Shown one piece after another: positions 1-7,605 of a stretch of DNA of 37,776 nt. Source of the stretch: Chloroflexota bacterium (GTDB lineage: Bacteria; Chloroflexota; Dehalococcoidia; GIF9; UBA5629); contig VGNY01000010.1 in assembly GCA_016865895.1 (NCBI GenBank), positions 1 through 37,776 on the forward strand, written 5' to 3'. A program made the translations under genes and the position numbers. The stretch's first letter is position 1. Each line of letters opens with the position of its first letter. A model generated the notes under the pieces. The model was not told the DNA's origin, did not search any database, and saw only the letters and a program-made list of their open reading frames with translations.

Positions 1-29
1 CGCTGCTCTACCAACTGAGCTACACCCCT
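1..29 (-). tRNA. 5' part of a tRNA (possibly tRNA-Trp), cut by window edge
   Basis: The reverse complement reads AGGGGTG, then TA, then a D arm (GCTC-loop-GAGC), and runs off the window before the anticodon. The 5' acceptor strand AGGGG(C/T)G is typical of bacterial tRNA-Trp, but the anticodon cannot be seen, so the identity is a guess. Confidence 0.75.
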
Positions 30-54
30 ATGTTGCTAAATTTCAAGTACCAAG

Positions 55-127
55 TACCCCTGGGGCGATTCGAACGCCCGACACGCGGTTTAGGAAACCG
101 CTGCTCTATCCTCTGAGCTACAGGGGC
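55..127 (-). tRNA. tRNA-Arg (anticodon CCT)
   Basis: On the minus strand a full cloverleaf can be drawn. The acceptor GCCCCTG pairs with CAGGGGT, with a G-U at the first pair. The D arm is GCTC/GAGC, the anticodon loop TTCCTAA gives CCT, and the T arm is GGCG-TTCGAAT-CGCC. CCA is not encoded. It lies about 25 bp from the partial tRNA at the window edge, on the same strand. Confidence 0.93.
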
Positions 128-139
128 AGAGAGCTTAGT

Positions 140-589
140 TTAATGACGTGACTTCTTGATTATGTACCCCTCAGGGGTACTATAGGCTTCAGGTCTTAAT
201 CCCGGCCGAGGTACTATGCTCTCATCTTCCTGTTCTTCTACCTCTCTTTCCTCCCTTTCAATCTTCTCCACAGCCTCAGCCTTTTTGGGAGGAGCGGTGA
301 TTTCCGGGCTTGCAATCGCAGCTTTCTTTGACCGTTGCTTCAGCTCACCTAATGCCGTATCTAAATCCTTGAGGATTTCGCTGATTCTGCTCTCAACCAT
401 TGCGCTAGCTTCCTCGGTAGCTAGATTCTCAATCTGAGTGACATAATCTTGGAGCTTAAAGCTATGCTCCTCCAGTTTTTTAATCTGGTCAGCCAGTTTC
501 TTAGCCATAGCCTGTATCTCTGGAATCTCTGAATCGAGGAGATTCTTGATGATATTCTGGACTACAGCCCTGCGCTGCTTTTTAACCAT
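140..589 (-). CDS. small charged coiled-coil protein, unknown function
   Basis: A 149-residue protein that I do not recognise. Residues 1-95 are rich in Lys, Glu, Leu and Ile with heptad-like spacing, as in an alpha-helical coiled coil. Residues 95-130 are a Pro/Glu-rich acidic linker, and the tail is basic (IIKKSRH). There is no signal peptide and no membrane segment. The start is supported by GAGGAAGG about 9 bases upstream of the ATG. It lies 12 bp from the tRNA-Arg on the same strand and is divergent from the tRNA/tuf cluster. A cytoplasmic structural or nucleoid-associated role is possible, but nothing in the sequence establishes it. Confidence 0.7.
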   Translation of the reverse strand: MVKKQRRAVVQNIIKNLLDSEIPEIQAMAKKLADQIKKLEEHSFKLQDYVTQIENLATEEASAMVESRISEILKDLDTALGELKQRSKKAAIASPEITAPPKKAEAVEKIEREEREVEEQEDESIVPRPGLRPEAYSTPEGYIIKKSRH

Positions 590-595
590 TTTTTT

Positions 596-1075
596 CTAAC
601 CTTCCTCAATATTTTAGCGGAACTAGGTTCACCTACGGATACAATTTCTGTTGCGTCTTTCAGTTTCTCTTGCCGCTTTTCGCCCCGCCTGTGAACAATT
701 ATAACAATGGCGTATTTACAATGCAACAAGCCCTGTCCAGTTCTTGTCTGCCGTTGCGGGGACGAAGTGACGTGGCAATATCATCCCATTTCCCCGTCAT
801 TCTGATGGAGCGAAGCGACTGAAGAACCTCGGTGGTGCTTGGGCTGTGCAGAGATTGCTATGCGAGTTTACCCTGAACGAGAGATTCCTCCCCGTCGCTT
901 CCTTCACTTCGTTCAGGACTCAGGGTCAGAATGGCAGGTGGTGAAGAGCTCAGAATGACGTAAAGCGAGGGGCTCAGAATGGCACTGGGCGAAGGGCTCG
1001 TAATGCCGGGAGGAAAAGGGTTGAAATGATAGAATAGAGGGTAGTTGCTCGACAAATCGGGGGCTTTTGGGGTTT
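596..1075. repeat. gene-free stretch with degenerate palindromic repeats
   Basis: No convincing gene is present between the coiled-coil gene and the first promoter. From about 795 the stretch carries a degraded copy of the GTCATTCTGA..GCGAAGCGA..GAA repeat. At 905-1010 there are several short copies of a unit ending in CAGAATG, with GCGAAGGGCTC-like spacers. The same repeat family recurs near 21060, 31988 and 35685. The open frame at 858-1055 on the minus strand is made of this repeat and is not a gene. Confidence 0.6.
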
Positions 1076-1080
1076 TGAAT

Positions 1081-1109
1081 TTGACTTTTACTCTGGCTTT
1101 ACTTATACT
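1081..1109 (+). promoter_or_regulatory. sigma70-type promoter for tRNA-Thr/tRNA-Tyr
   Basis: TTGACT (1081-1086), a 17-bp spacer, then TATACT (1104-1109). Each box matches consensus at five of six positions. The expected start near 1116 lies about 40 bp before the tRNA-Thr(TGT) gene. Confidence 0.65.
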
Positions 1110-1157
1110 ATCACCCCATAGTCAATCAGGTTTCGGTGTTCGAGGGTTTATTAGATT

Positions 1158-1230
1158 GCCCGAGTAGCGCAATGGCAGCGCAACCGACTTGTAATCGGTA
1201 GGTTAGTGGGTTCGACTCCCCTCTCGGGCT
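1158..1230 (+). tRNA. tRNA-Thr (anticodon TGT)
   Basis: The acceptor GCCCGAG (1158-1164) pairs with CTCGGGC (1223-1229). The anticodon stem CCGAC/GTCGG-like encloses TGT, and the T loop is TTCGACT. CCA is not encoded. It is the first gene of a tRNA-Thr, tRNA-Tyr, tRNA-Thr, tuf cluster, the same order idea as the thrU-tyrU-glyT-thrT-tufB cluster of Escherichia coli. Confidence 0.94.
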
Positions 1231-1244
1231 TTTAGTCTAAGCTG

Positions 1245-1329
1245 GGAGGGGTGCCGGAGTGGACAATCGGAGCAGACTGTAAATCTGCCGCCTTAGGCTA
1301 CGTAGGTTCGAATCCTACCCCCTCCACCA
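1245..1329 (+). tRNA. tRNA-Tyr (anticodon GTA), CCA encoded
   Basis: This is a class II tRNA with a long variable arm. The acceptor GGAGGGG (1245-1251) pairs with CCCCTCC (1319-1325). The anticodon stem CAGA/TCTG encloses GTA, and the T arm is GTAGG-TTCGAAT-CCTAC. Unlike the other complete tRNAs in the window, the 3' CCA is encoded (1327-1329). It lies 14 bp after tRNA-Thr(TGT) and is probably co-transcribed with it. Confidence 0.94.
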
Positions 1330-1340
1330 CCTTTTTGAGA

Positions 1341-1450
1341 GTGTTTACTAATGTAGTGCGTCCCCCGATTTATCGGGGGATAGCCTCGCTATAGAAAGGC
1401 GACCCTAAAGGGTCGCACTACGTTGGGAAGGATTGTTCATAAACAATCCC
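1341..1450. repeat. palindromic mosaic repeat, copy 1
   Basis: The outer inverted repeat GTAGTGCG (1353-1360) / CGCACTAC (1414-1421) encloses two near-perfect hairpins. They are TCCCCCGATTTATCGGGGGA (1361-1380) and GCGACCCTAAAGGGTCGC (1399-1416). A further inverted pair GATTGTT/AACAATC lies at 1431-1447. Related modules recur at 5071, 28440, 29107, 31771 and 32061. Confidence 0.8.
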
Positions 1451-1462
1451 CCTTTTTAGGTT

Positions 1463-1491
1463 TTGAGACTTTCGAAAAATAGTGTTATAAT
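1463..1491 (+). promoter_or_regulatory. strong promoter for tRNA-Thr(GGT)-tuf operon
   Basis: TTGAGA (1463-1468), a 17-bp spacer, then TATAAT (1486-1491) with an upstream TG (extended -10). It sits directly after the palindromic repeat and 34 bp before the tRNA. A second TATAAT lies at 1506-1511 but has no good -35 box. Confidence 0.75.
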
Positions 1492-1524
1492 TTACGGCTA
1501 TACTGTATAATGAACGAAAAGTAT

Positions 1525-1597
1525 GCCCACATAGCTCAGCAGGTAGAGCACGTTCTTGGTAAGAACGGGGTCACCAGTTCGAATCTGGTTGTGGGCT
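1525..1597 (+). tRNA. tRNA-Thr (anticodon GGT)
   Basis: The acceptor GCCCACA (1525-1531) pairs with TGTGGGC (1590-1596). The anticodon stem CGTTC/GAACG has the loop TTGGTAA (anticodon GGT), and the T loop is TTCGAAT. CCA is not encoded. The gene ends 24 bp before tuf, so tRNA and EF-Tu probably share a transcript, as thrT-tufB does. Confidence 0.94.
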
Positions 1598-1621
1598 GGG
1601 TAAAAAAGGAGGTTTTCTAAA

Positions 1622-2821
1622 ATGGCAAAGAAGGTTTTTGAGCGTACTAAGCCCCATCTTAATGTGGGGACGATAGGCCACGTGGACCATGGTAAGACGA
1701 CCTTGACTTCGGCGATCACCTTATGCTTGTCGAAGCAGACTGGTACGCAATTTCGGTCTTTTGATTCAATTGATAACGCTCCCGAAGAGAAAGCACGTGG
1801 CTTGACGATAGCTATCGCTCATATTGAATATGAGACTGCAAAACGCCATTATGCTCATGTGGACTGTCCGGGACATGCCGACTATATTAAGAATATGATA
1901 ACCGGTGCAGCACAGATGGATGGGGCGGTATTGGTGGTTAGCGCTCCCGATGGCCCAATGCCTCAGACTCGGGAGCATATTCTTTTGGCTCGGCAGGTAG
2001 AAGTGCCCAGCATACTGGTGGCATTGAATAAGGTAGACATGATGGAAGATGAGGAGTTACTGGAGCTCGTGGAACTTGAAGTCAGGGAATTGCTTACTAA
2101 ATATAAGTTTCCTGGGGATAAGACTCCTGTGGTCCGAGTGAGTGCCCTAAAGGCTTTGGAATGTGGCTGTGGAAAGCGAGACTGCCAGTGGTGTGGCAAA
2201 ATCCTGCAATTGACGGATGCTATAGATGAGTGGGTTCCGCTTCCCGTGAGAGCTAAAGATAAACCGTTCTTGATGCCGGTAGAGGACGTTTTTGGCATTA
2301 AAGGACGAGGCACCGTGGCTACCGGCAGGGTAGAGCGCGGTATAGTTAAGACGGGCGACGAGATTGAAATCGTGGGCATAAAGGAGACGCGAAAAACAGT
2401 GGTAACGGGAGTGGAAATGTTCCACAAGACCCTAGAGATAGGTGAGCCAGGAGATGCTGTAGGCTGCTTGCTCAGGGGTATTGAGCGCGAGGATGTAGAA
2501 AGAGGGCAGGTTCTGGCAGCGCCAGGTTCGGTTACCCCACATACTCACTTTGAGGGTGAGGTGTACGTGTTAACCAAGGAAGAGGGTGGCCGACATACCC
2601 CATTTTTTAACGGCTATAAGCCTCAGTTCTATATTAGAACCCTGGATATTACCGGGACTGTGGAGTTACCCAAAGGTGTGGAAATGGTCATGCCCGGTGA
2701 TAACATAAAAATGACCATAAAGCTTATTTACCCTGTAGCATTGGAAGCGGGGTTACGTTTTGCTATCAGAGAGGGAGGCAGGACTGTCGGAGCTGGAGTT
2801 ATCGGTAAAATACTCGAATAA
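1622..2821 (+). CDS. tuf: translation elongation factor Tu
   Basis: GTPase of 399 residues that brings aminoacyl-tRNA to the ribosome in the cytoplasm. The G1 motif GHVDHGKT is at residues 19-26, DCPGH at 81-85 and NKVD at 136-139. Beta-barrel domains II and III follow ([22 protein letters not shown]). Two oddities stand out. Switch I reads [13 protein letters not shown] where most bacteria have ERGITINTAHVEY. The G domain also carries a Cys cluster, C181-x-C183-x4-C188-x2-C191, which could bind zinc. I believe similar features occur in Dehalococcoidia EF-Tu, but this needs an alignment. The start has an excellent AAGGAGG site. It is followed after 2 bp by rpmG. Confidence 0.98.
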   Translation: MAKKVFERTKPHLNVGTIGHVDHGKTTLTSAITLCLSKQTGTQFRSFDSIDNAPEEKARGLTIAIAHIEYETAKRHYAHVDCPGHADYIKNMITGAAQMDGAVLVVSAPDGPMPQTREHILLARQVEVPSILVALNKVDMMEDEELLELVELEVRELLTKYKFPGDKTPVVRVSALKALECGCGKRDCQWCGKILQLTDAIDEWVPLPVRAKDKPFLMPVEDVFGIKGRGTVATGRVERGIVKTGDEIEIVGIKETRKTVVTGVEMFHKTLEIGEPGDAVGCLLRGIEREDVERGQVLAAPGSVTPHTHFEGEVYVLTKEEGGRHTPFFNGYKPQFYIRTLDITGTVELPKGVEMVMPGDNIKMTIKLIYPVALEAGLRFAIREGGRTVGAGVIGKILE

Positions 2822-2823
2822 TC

Positions 2824-2991
2824 ATGGCTAAGAAAGGCGAACTGCGTGGTGTTATCCATCTGGCGTGCACTCAGTGCCAGGAGAGAACATATACCACTGA
2901 CAAGAATAAGAAGAATGACTCTCAGCGATTGGAGTTAATGAAATATTGCCCTCGTTGCCGCAGCCATGTGCTCCATCGGGAGACTAAGTAA
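2824..2991 (+). CDS. rpmG: 50S ribosomal protein L33
   Basis: A protein of 55 residues, the usual L33 length. It begins [10 protein letters not shown] and has the zinc-ribbon Cys pairs C15-x2-C18 and C42-x2-C45 of the Cys-containing L33 type. It therefore probably binds zinc in the large subunit. It lies 2 bp after tuf and 3 bp before secE, the usual tuf-rpmG-secE-nusG order. No separate ribosome binding site is obvious, so translational coupling to tuf is likely. Confidence 0.96.
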   Translation: MAKKGELRGVIHLACTQCQERTYTTDKNKKNDSQRLELMKYCPRCRSHVLHRETK

Positions 2992-2994
2992 TCT

Positions 2995-3225
2995 TTGACC
3001 AAGAAGAGCCAGCCCCAAATTATTAAGCCCAAGAAAAGGTCTCGTTTTGCTTTCTTTGGTGATGTTATAGGTGAACTGAGGAAGGTGGTCTGGCCATCGA
3101 GGCAGGAGACTTTGCGCCTGACAGCCATGGTGCTGGGTGTATGTATTGCTATGGGGCTTCTTTTGGGGGCTCTTGATTACGGCTTTGCTGAACTGGTTGC
3201 CAAGGTGCTCTTAGGTGGGGGATGA
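2995..3225 (+). CDS. secE: preprotein translocase subunit SecE
   Basis: A protein of 76 residues, a short single-membrane-span SecE. The amphipathic region FFGDVIGELRKVVWPSRQET (about residues 20-39) carries the conserved W-P-[ST]-R-x-E signature. It is followed by one hydrophobic span (about 43-63). It is the small essential subunit of the SecYEG channel in the cytoplasmic membrane. The start is TTG at 2995, because no in-frame ATG exists before the signature; GGGAG lies about 12 bases upstream. It is followed by nusG after 3 bp, as in most bacteria. Confidence 0.95.
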   Translation: MTKKSQPQIIKPKKRSRFAFFGDVIGELRKVVWPSRQETLRLTAMVLGVCIAMGLLLGALDYGFAELVAKVLLGGG

Positions 3226-3228
3226 CTT

Positions 3229-3759
3229 ATGAAGAATGGCAGTAAACAGTGGTATATAGTACATACTTACTCTGGTTACGAAGAGCGCGTACAAAGGGCT
3301 CTTGAACAACGAGTCAAGTTTATGGATGCTGAGGATAAGATATTCAAGATAGAGATACCTAAAGAGGAGGAAATTGAGATAAGAGGTGGGCAGCGGCGCA
3401 CGGTGGCCAAGAAAGTCTTTCCTGGGTATGTCATGGTTCAGATGAAGATGGATGATGACAGTTGGAACGTGGTGCGCAATACACCTGGCATAACCGGCTT
3501 TGTTGGTAGCGGCAACAAACCAACGCCTCTGTCTGAAGATGAGGTGAAGGCTATCTTAAAGAGAGCTGAAGGTTCCCCTCAGGTTAAAGTGGGTTTCAGG
3601 AAGGGAGAGAGCGTTCGCGTGGTTGATGGTCCTTTCACCGACTTTGTCGGTGTGGTTGACGAAATCAATGTAGCAAAAGGCAAGGTGAAAGTAATGCTAA
3701 CCCTTTTTGGACGGGAAACGTCTGTGGAACTCGATTTTTTGCAGGTACAGAGGTTATAG
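3229..3759 (+). CDS. nusG: transcription termination/antitermination protein NusG
   Basis: A protein of 176 residues, normal for NusG. The N-terminal NGN domain begins with KQWYIVHTYSGYE (residues 6-18) and contains KVFPGYVMVQM. The C-terminal KOW domain (about 125-175) contains VRVVDGPFTDFVGVVDEIN. It binds RNA polymerase to raise processivity and couples it to Rho or the ribosome. It lies between secE (3 bp) and rplK (stop directly followed by the rplK ATG), the conserved order. Confidence 0.97.
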   Translation: MKNGSKQWYIVHTYSGYEERVQRALEQRVKFMDAEDKIFKIEIPKEEEIEIRGGQRRTVAKKVFPGYVMVQMKMDDDSWNVVRNTPGITGFVGSGNKPTPLSEDEVKAILKRAEGSPQVKVGFRKGESVRVVDGPFTDFVGVVDEINVAKGKVKVMLTLFGRETSVELDFLQVQRL

Positions 3760-4182
3760 ATGGCGAAAAAGGTTAAAGCGATTATAAAACTACAGATTGA
3801 AGCTGGAAAAGCCACCCCAGCCCCACCAGTAGGGCCGGCTTTAGGGCAGCATGGGGTCAATATTATGGCTTTCTGCAAGGAATATAACGACCAGACTAAA
3901 TCCCAGGAAGGTTCCATTGTGCCGGTGGAGATAATTGTATACGAAGACAGGTCATTCACTTTTGTTACTAAGACACCCCCAGCGTCTGACTTGTTGAAAC
4001 GAGCCTTGAGTATTGAGAAGGGTAGTGGTACAACTGGCCAGCAGAAAGTAGGTACAGTATCCCGTGAAAAGCTTTATGAGATTGCCAAACTCAAGATGAA
4101 AGATTTGAATGCTGTTGACCTTGAGGCTGCAGCACGAATCGTCGCGGGCACAGCTCGTAGTATGGGAATTGATGTGGAGTAG
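3760..4182 (+). CDS. rplK: 50S ribosomal protein L11
   Basis: A protein of 140 residues, normal L11 length. The N-terminal domain has the signature [20 protein letters not shown] (residues 9-28) and [15 protein letters not shown]. The C-terminal rRNA-binding domain ends in [16 protein letters not shown]. It forms the stalk base that contacts elongation factors. It starts immediately after the nusG stop codon and is followed by rplA after 3 bp. Confidence 0.97.
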   Translation: MAKKVKAIIKLQIEAGKATPAPPVGPALGQHGVNIMAFCKEYNDQTKSQEGSIVPVEIIVYEDRSFTFVTKTPPASDLLKRALSIEKGSGTTGQQKVGTVSREKLYEIAKLKMKDLNAVDLEAAARIVAGTARSMGIDVE

Positions 4183-4185
4183 GCT

Positions 4186-4887
4186 ATGGCAGTTCATGGA
4201 AAGAAATACAAAGAATCAGTCAAGCTTGTTAATAGAGAAAGTGCTTATCTGCCTCGCGAGGCTATCGAGATAGCTAAAAAGGCTGCCTTCGCTGGTTTTG
4301 ATGAAACAGTTGAGCTGCATTTGAGGATGGGGGTCGACCCCCGAAGCGCCGACCAGCAAGTTCGTGGAATAGCTCTTCTGCCCAATGGATTGGGTAAGAA
4401 GGTTCGGATTCTCGTCTTTGCTCAGGGTGAAGCAGCTAGGGCTGCCGAAGCAGCTGGTGCTGAGTATGTAGGTGGTGATGACCTTGTTAATAAGATTGAG
4501 GGGGGCTGGCTTGACTTTGATGTAAGTATATCCACTCCAGATATGATGGGTAAGGTTGGGAAGTTAGGAAAGATACTGGGACGGAGAGGGCTGATGCCTA
4601 ACCCTAAGTCGGGCACGGTGGTGGCCCCCGAAGACTTGCCGAGAGCTATTGCTGATGCGCGCAAAGGTCGGGTGGAATTCCGACTGGACAGGACAGCGAT
4701 TATCCATGTTCCCATCGGAAAAATCAGCTTCGATGAGGCTAAATTACTAGAAAATCTGACTGCTCTGGTGGAGGCTGTGGTAAAAGCTAAGCCCAGCGGT
4801 GCTAAAGGACAATATATCAGGAGTGCTTTTTTGACCACCACGATGGGGCCTGGTATAAGGCTTGATTTGAAGCCATTACTAGCCTGA
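4186..4887 (+). CDS. rplA: 50S ribosomal protein L1
   Basis: A protein of 233 residues, normal L1 length. Signature stretches include [20 protein letters not shown] (about 45-64) and [20 protein letters not shown] (about 126-145), the classic L1 motif. It forms the mobile L1 stalk of the 50S subunit and in other bacteria represses its own rplKA mRNA. It is the last gene before a 291-bp gap that carries an L10-type leader. Confidence 0.97.
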   Translation: MAVHGKKYKESVKLVNRESAYLPREAIEIAKKAAFAGFDETVELHLRMGVDPRSADQQVRGIALLPNGLGKKVRILVFAQGEAARAAEAAGAEYVGGDDLVNKIEGGWLDFDVSISTPDMMGKVGKLGKILGRRGLMPNPKSGTVVAPEDLPRAIADARKGRVEFRLDRTAIIHVPIGKISFDEAKLLENLTALVEAVVKAKPSGAKGQYIRSAFLTTTMGPGIRLDLKPLLA

Positions 4888-4929
4888 TTTTGTTGCTGAG
4901 TTCTATTTAAAAATTGAATACTGGACTTT

Positions 4930-5020
4930 CATGCTGTGCTCATGACAGCAGGTGCCGGAAGGCTTAAAAATGTGCCTGCCGAGGTACGTTTAGTTTGGCT
5001 GCGTTTCTTTGTAGCTGAAT
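4930..5020 (+). promoter_or_regulatory. L10-type ribosomal protein leader for rplJ-rplL
   Basis: The gap between rplA and rplJ holds the expected autoregulatory leader. GTGCCTGCCGAGGTACG (near 4972-4988) resembles the conserved core of the Rfam L10 leader, where the L10(L12)4 complex binds. It is followed by an intrinsic terminator. The small open frame at 4936-5127 lies across leader and terminator and is not believed. No clear promoter was identified. Confidence 0.6.
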
Positions 5021-5022
5021 TT

Positions 5023-5057
5023 AGGTCCTTGTGTCATGCACGAGGACCTTTTAATTT
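5023..5057 (+). terminator. intrinsic terminator / attenuator before rplJ
   Basis: An 11-bp stem: AGGTCCTTGTG (5023-5033), loop TCATG, CACGAGGACCT (5039-5049), with one G-U pair. A T-rich tail TTTTAATTTT follows. It is probably an attenuator controlled by the L10 leader, or the end of the rplKA transcript. Confidence 0.75.
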
Positions 5058-5070
5058 TAAGGAGTGTTGG

Positions 5071-5147
5071 AGATTGTTTACTAGTGTAATGCGAGGCTTT
5101 AGCCTTGCTATGGAGAAGCGACCATAAATGGTCGCACTACATTGAAA
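5071..5147. repeat. palindromic mosaic repeat, copy 2, between leader and rplJ
   Basis: Two hairpins: GCGAGGCTTTAGCCTTGC (5091-5108) and GCGACCATAAATGGTCGC (5118-5135). They are flanked by TGTTTACTAGTGTAATGCG on the left and CGCACTACATTG on the right, as in the copy at 1341. The repeat sits between the L10 attenuator and rplJ. Confidence 0.8.
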
Positions 5148-5178
5148 ATAAATTATTTCTAGTTTCTAGGGGTGTGAC

Positions 5179-5706
5179 ATGTTGAAAAAAGAAAAAAAAG
5201 AACAAATTATAGATGAGGTAGCAACTAACTTATCTCGATGTACCATTGCTATAGCTACGGACTATCGTGGGCTTTCAGCTAAAGAAATGGTGCAGTTGCG
5301 CCGACGTTTGACTGAGCTTGGTATAGAGTACAGGGTGGTAAAAAACACGCTGACTCGGTTTGCTGCTGAGAGAGCAGGCAAAAAGCAGTTAGAGGCACTC
5401 TTGGCTGGTCCTGTAGCTATAGCTTTTGGCTATGATGATGCGGTTAAGCCGGCTCAGGTTTTGCGAGAGCATATTCGCTCCTCAGGCTCGGTGCTGCAAA
5501 TCAAGGGCGGAGTTTTGGGTGATAAGCTGCTTACAGCCGAGGATATTTCTGCTCTGGCTACTCTGCCGTCGAGAGAGGTCTTGGTTGCTAGATTAGTCGG
5601 GCAGTTGCAAGCCCCACTGCAGATTTTACATGATGTGTTGAGCGCACCTTTGTGTGAGCTTTTGAATGTAATGCAAGCTAGAATTAAACAAGTTGAAGGA
5701 GGATAA
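5179..5706 (+). CDS. rplJ: 50S ribosomal protein L10
   Basis: A protein of 175 residues, normal L10 length. It begins with a Lys/Glu-rich start ([14 protein letters not shown]), then the L10 core [17 protein letters not shown] (about 34-50) and [14 protein letters not shown]. The C-terminal helix (about 140-175) anchors L7/L12 dimers. It forms the stalk with L7/L12 on the 50S subunit. The upstream ribosome binding site is weak (AGGGGTGTGAC, G-rich). The rplL start lies 1 bp after its stop. Confidence 0.96.
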   Translation: MLKKEKKEQIIDEVATNLSRCTIAIATDYRGLSAKEMVQLRRRLTELGIEYRVVKNTLTRFAAERAGKKQLEALLAGPVAIAFGYDDAVKPAQVLREHIRSSGSVLQIKGGVLGDKLLTAEDISALATLPSREVLVARLVGQLQAPLQILHDVLSAPLCELLNVMQARIKQVEGG

Positions 5707-5707
5707 A

Positions 5708-6205
5708 ATGTCACAAAGTGAAATTGAATCAAGGCAACCGGAAGCAGAAGAGAAAGTCGAAGAGAAACCGAAAGTGAAAAAAGCGTCTAAGGCTAAAGAA
5801 GTTTCAGCGGAAGGAGCTAAAGCAATGTCAAAAGAAGAAATTATAGCTGCGGTTAAGAGCATGACGGTTTTGGAGCTAGCTGAGTTAGTGAAAGCTCTGG
5901 AAGAAGAGTTTGGAGTGACGGCAGCGGCACCAGTGGCGGTAGCTGCAGCGCCAGCGGTTGGGGGTGCCCCAGCAGCGGCAACCGAAGAGGAGAAGACGGA
6001 GTTCACTGTGATTCTCAAGGAGATTGGCGAGAATAAAATCGCTGTGATTAAAGCGGTGCGTGAGATGACCACCTTGGGGTTGAAAGAGGCTAAAGACTTG
6101 GTAGAAAGTGCCCCTAAACCTGTTAAAGAGGGTGTCAACAAAGAAGAAGCGGCGAATATCAAGAAGAAGTTGGAGGAAGCCGGGGCTAAGGTGGAAGTCA
6201 AGTAG
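5708..6205 (+). CDS. rplL: 50S ribosomal protein L7/L12 with possible N-terminal extension
   Basis: The normal L7/L12 core is clear. An N-terminal dimerisation helix ([20 protein letters not shown]) is followed by an Ala/Pro hinge and a C-terminal domain with [20 protein letters not shown] and [10 protein letters not shown]. From ATG 5708 the protein is 165 residues, about 39 longer than usual. The extra part is very rich in Lys and Glu. AAGGAGG lies 6 bases before ATG 5708. A second AAGGAG (5811-5816) lies 8 bases before the in-frame ATG 5825, which gives the usual 126-residue protein. Either or both starts may be used. The downstream hairpin terminator closes the operon. Confidence 0.93.
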   Translation: MSQSEIESRQPEAEEKVEEKPKVKKASKAKEVSAEGAKAMSKEEIIAAVKSMTVLELAELVKALEEEFGVTAAAPVAVAAAPAVGGAPAAATEEEKTEFTVILKEIGENKIAVIKAVREMTTLGLKEAKDLVESAPKPVKEGVNKEEAANIKKKLEEAGAKVEVK

Positions 6206-6280
6206 TTGTACGAGATTAATTTTAGTTCGGGTAGCGTTACAGACGGCTTAAATTTTTAAGCGGTTAAGTGGTCTGGCAAA

Positions 6281-6334
6281 GCTCGCCAAAGGTTTTTTGG
6301 CATTGTGGGAGGGCTGACCTTTGGGCGAGCTTTT
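6281..6334 (+). terminator. intrinsic terminator after rplL
   Basis: GCTCGCCAAAGG (6281-6292) pairs with CCTTTGGGCGAGC (6318-6330) with one bulged base. The loop is 25 nt and TTTT follows. It overlaps the stop codon of the convergent antiporter gene. It closes the ribosomal operon without rpoB. Confidence 0.7.
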
Positions 6335-7605
6335 CATTGCTGGTCATCAATGCTATGATTGTTTCCCGGTGTTGCTGTGCCGCTTTCTTGAGTGGGTTGT
6401 TGTGGCACTTCGACATATGCTTGCCGGCCCAAAATGATGATACCTATAGCCGATATTATGACCGTGATGAGGATAATGGCCACAATGACGTCAGGATAGA
6501 CCCAAGCATCAGGAATACCGGAACTGAATACTATTTGAGCCATCACAGCTGCTGACAGACCTCTGGGCAACATGGTTGTCAACAGGCCTGAGTTGGCTAC
6601 CAGGGTTTTGTTACCTAAGCAACTCAATAGTACAGCAAAATATCTGCTGAATAAGAGCAGGAAAGACAAGATAAGAGAGAGGATAATGAGGACAGGTTGA
6701 TTAAATGTGATGATAAGTCCCAAATAGATGAAGAAGAAGGTCTTTATGAAGAATGAGGCTTGAGAGTGGAATTTCTTCATTATTTCGGTTGTCTCAATCG
6801 TTCGTTTGATGGTGAATAATTTGGGTATCGTGATACCGTTTCCTAGTACCAGACCAAATGTCAGGGCGAAGATGACGCCACTGCCGCCAATATACTCGAC
6901 CCCAAAGTAAAGGACAAAAACGACAGCCAGGGTTAGAATGTCGTCATATGTTTCATTTTTCAGTCTGGTAAGCAGCCAAAGCCATAGAATCCCGGCTACG
7001 ACTCCTAATGCAGCTCCGAGAGAGAACTCTATGGCTATGTATTTGGCCGCCGTTGTAAAGGCGTTGTTGTCGGCTGTACCTGCGGTCATTATTTCCAGAA
7101 TGACAAAGGCGATAACGATAACTAATGCACCGTTGAGAGCTGATTCCAGGTTCAGGAGTGAGGAGACTTCGCTGGGGGCTCTAACTCGCCTAATCAATGG
7201 CATGACTATGGAAGGGCTGGTGCCGCTTATAATAGCACCAAGCAACAAGCTATTCAGTAGTCCCCAGTCTAGAACGTAGTAAGCGAAGGCTGTTGTCACT
7301 GCCATGCTGAATCCGATACTCAGAAAGACCAAAAGCAGCGCTCGGTGTGCGGTGCGCAAGATTGTGCCGGGGTGTAGGTTCAGGCCGCTGTCAAATAGAA
7401 TGATTACCAGGGCCAAAACAGCTATTAGATGTGAGGCCGGAGCCAGTTGGGCAGGGTTGACGATATAGAAAACTGGCCCCATGAGGTAACCCACTGCAAT
7501 GAGTATTAATATGTCAGGGATGCTGGTTTTTCGGAACAGGTAATCAGCCAGGAAGCCGATAATCAAAAGCAGCCCCAACAGCCCTAGAATATGTGCGGCT
7601 GTCAT
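6334..7605 (-). CDS. cation/proton antiporter (CPA family, NhaP/KefB type)
   Basis: A 423-residue integral membrane protein with about 12 hydrophobic segments. It starts MTAAHILGLLGLLLIIGFL and contains the CPA1/CPA2 features IPDILILIAVGYLMGP (about 29-44) and VIILFDSGLNLHPGTI (about 67-82). The GAIISGTSPSIVMPLI stretch (about 122-137) is in the place of the transport-site helix. It most likely exchanges Na+ or K+ for H+ across the cytoplasmic membrane. There is no C-terminal TrkA-N domain, which argues against a full Kef channel; the substrate ion cannot be told. AAAAGGG precedes the ATG. The gene is convergent with rplL. Confidence 0.9.
   Translation of the reverse strand: MTAAHILGLLGLLLIIGFLADYLFRKTSIPDILILIAVGYLMGPVFYIVNPAQLAPASHLIAVLALVIILFDSGLNLHPGTILRTAHRALLLVFLSIGFSMAVTTAFAYYVLDWGLLNSLLLGAIISGTSPSIVMPLIRRVRAPSEVSSLLNLESALNGALVIVIAFVILEIMTAGTADNNAFTTAAKYIAIEFSLGAALGVVAGILWLWLLTRLKNETYDDILTLAVVFVLYFGVEYIGGSGVIFALTFGLVLGNGITIPKLFTIKRTIETTEIMKKFHSQASFFIKTFFFIYLGLIITFNQPVLIILSLILSFLLLFSRYFAVLLSCLGNKTLVANSGLLTTMLPRGLSAAVMAQIVFSSGIPDAWVYPDVIVAIILITVIISAIGIIILGRQAYVEVPQQPTQESGTATPGNNHSIDDQQ

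Noticed and set aside
858-1055. 65-residue minus-strand open frame rich in Ser/Pro
   Set aside because: It consists of the CAGAATG/GCGAAG-type repeat copies, which give a low-complexity translation.
4936-5127. 63-residue open frame after rplA
   Set aside because: It runs across the L10-type leader, the terminator hairpin and the start of a palindromic repeat; it has no ribosome binding site or protein-like composition.
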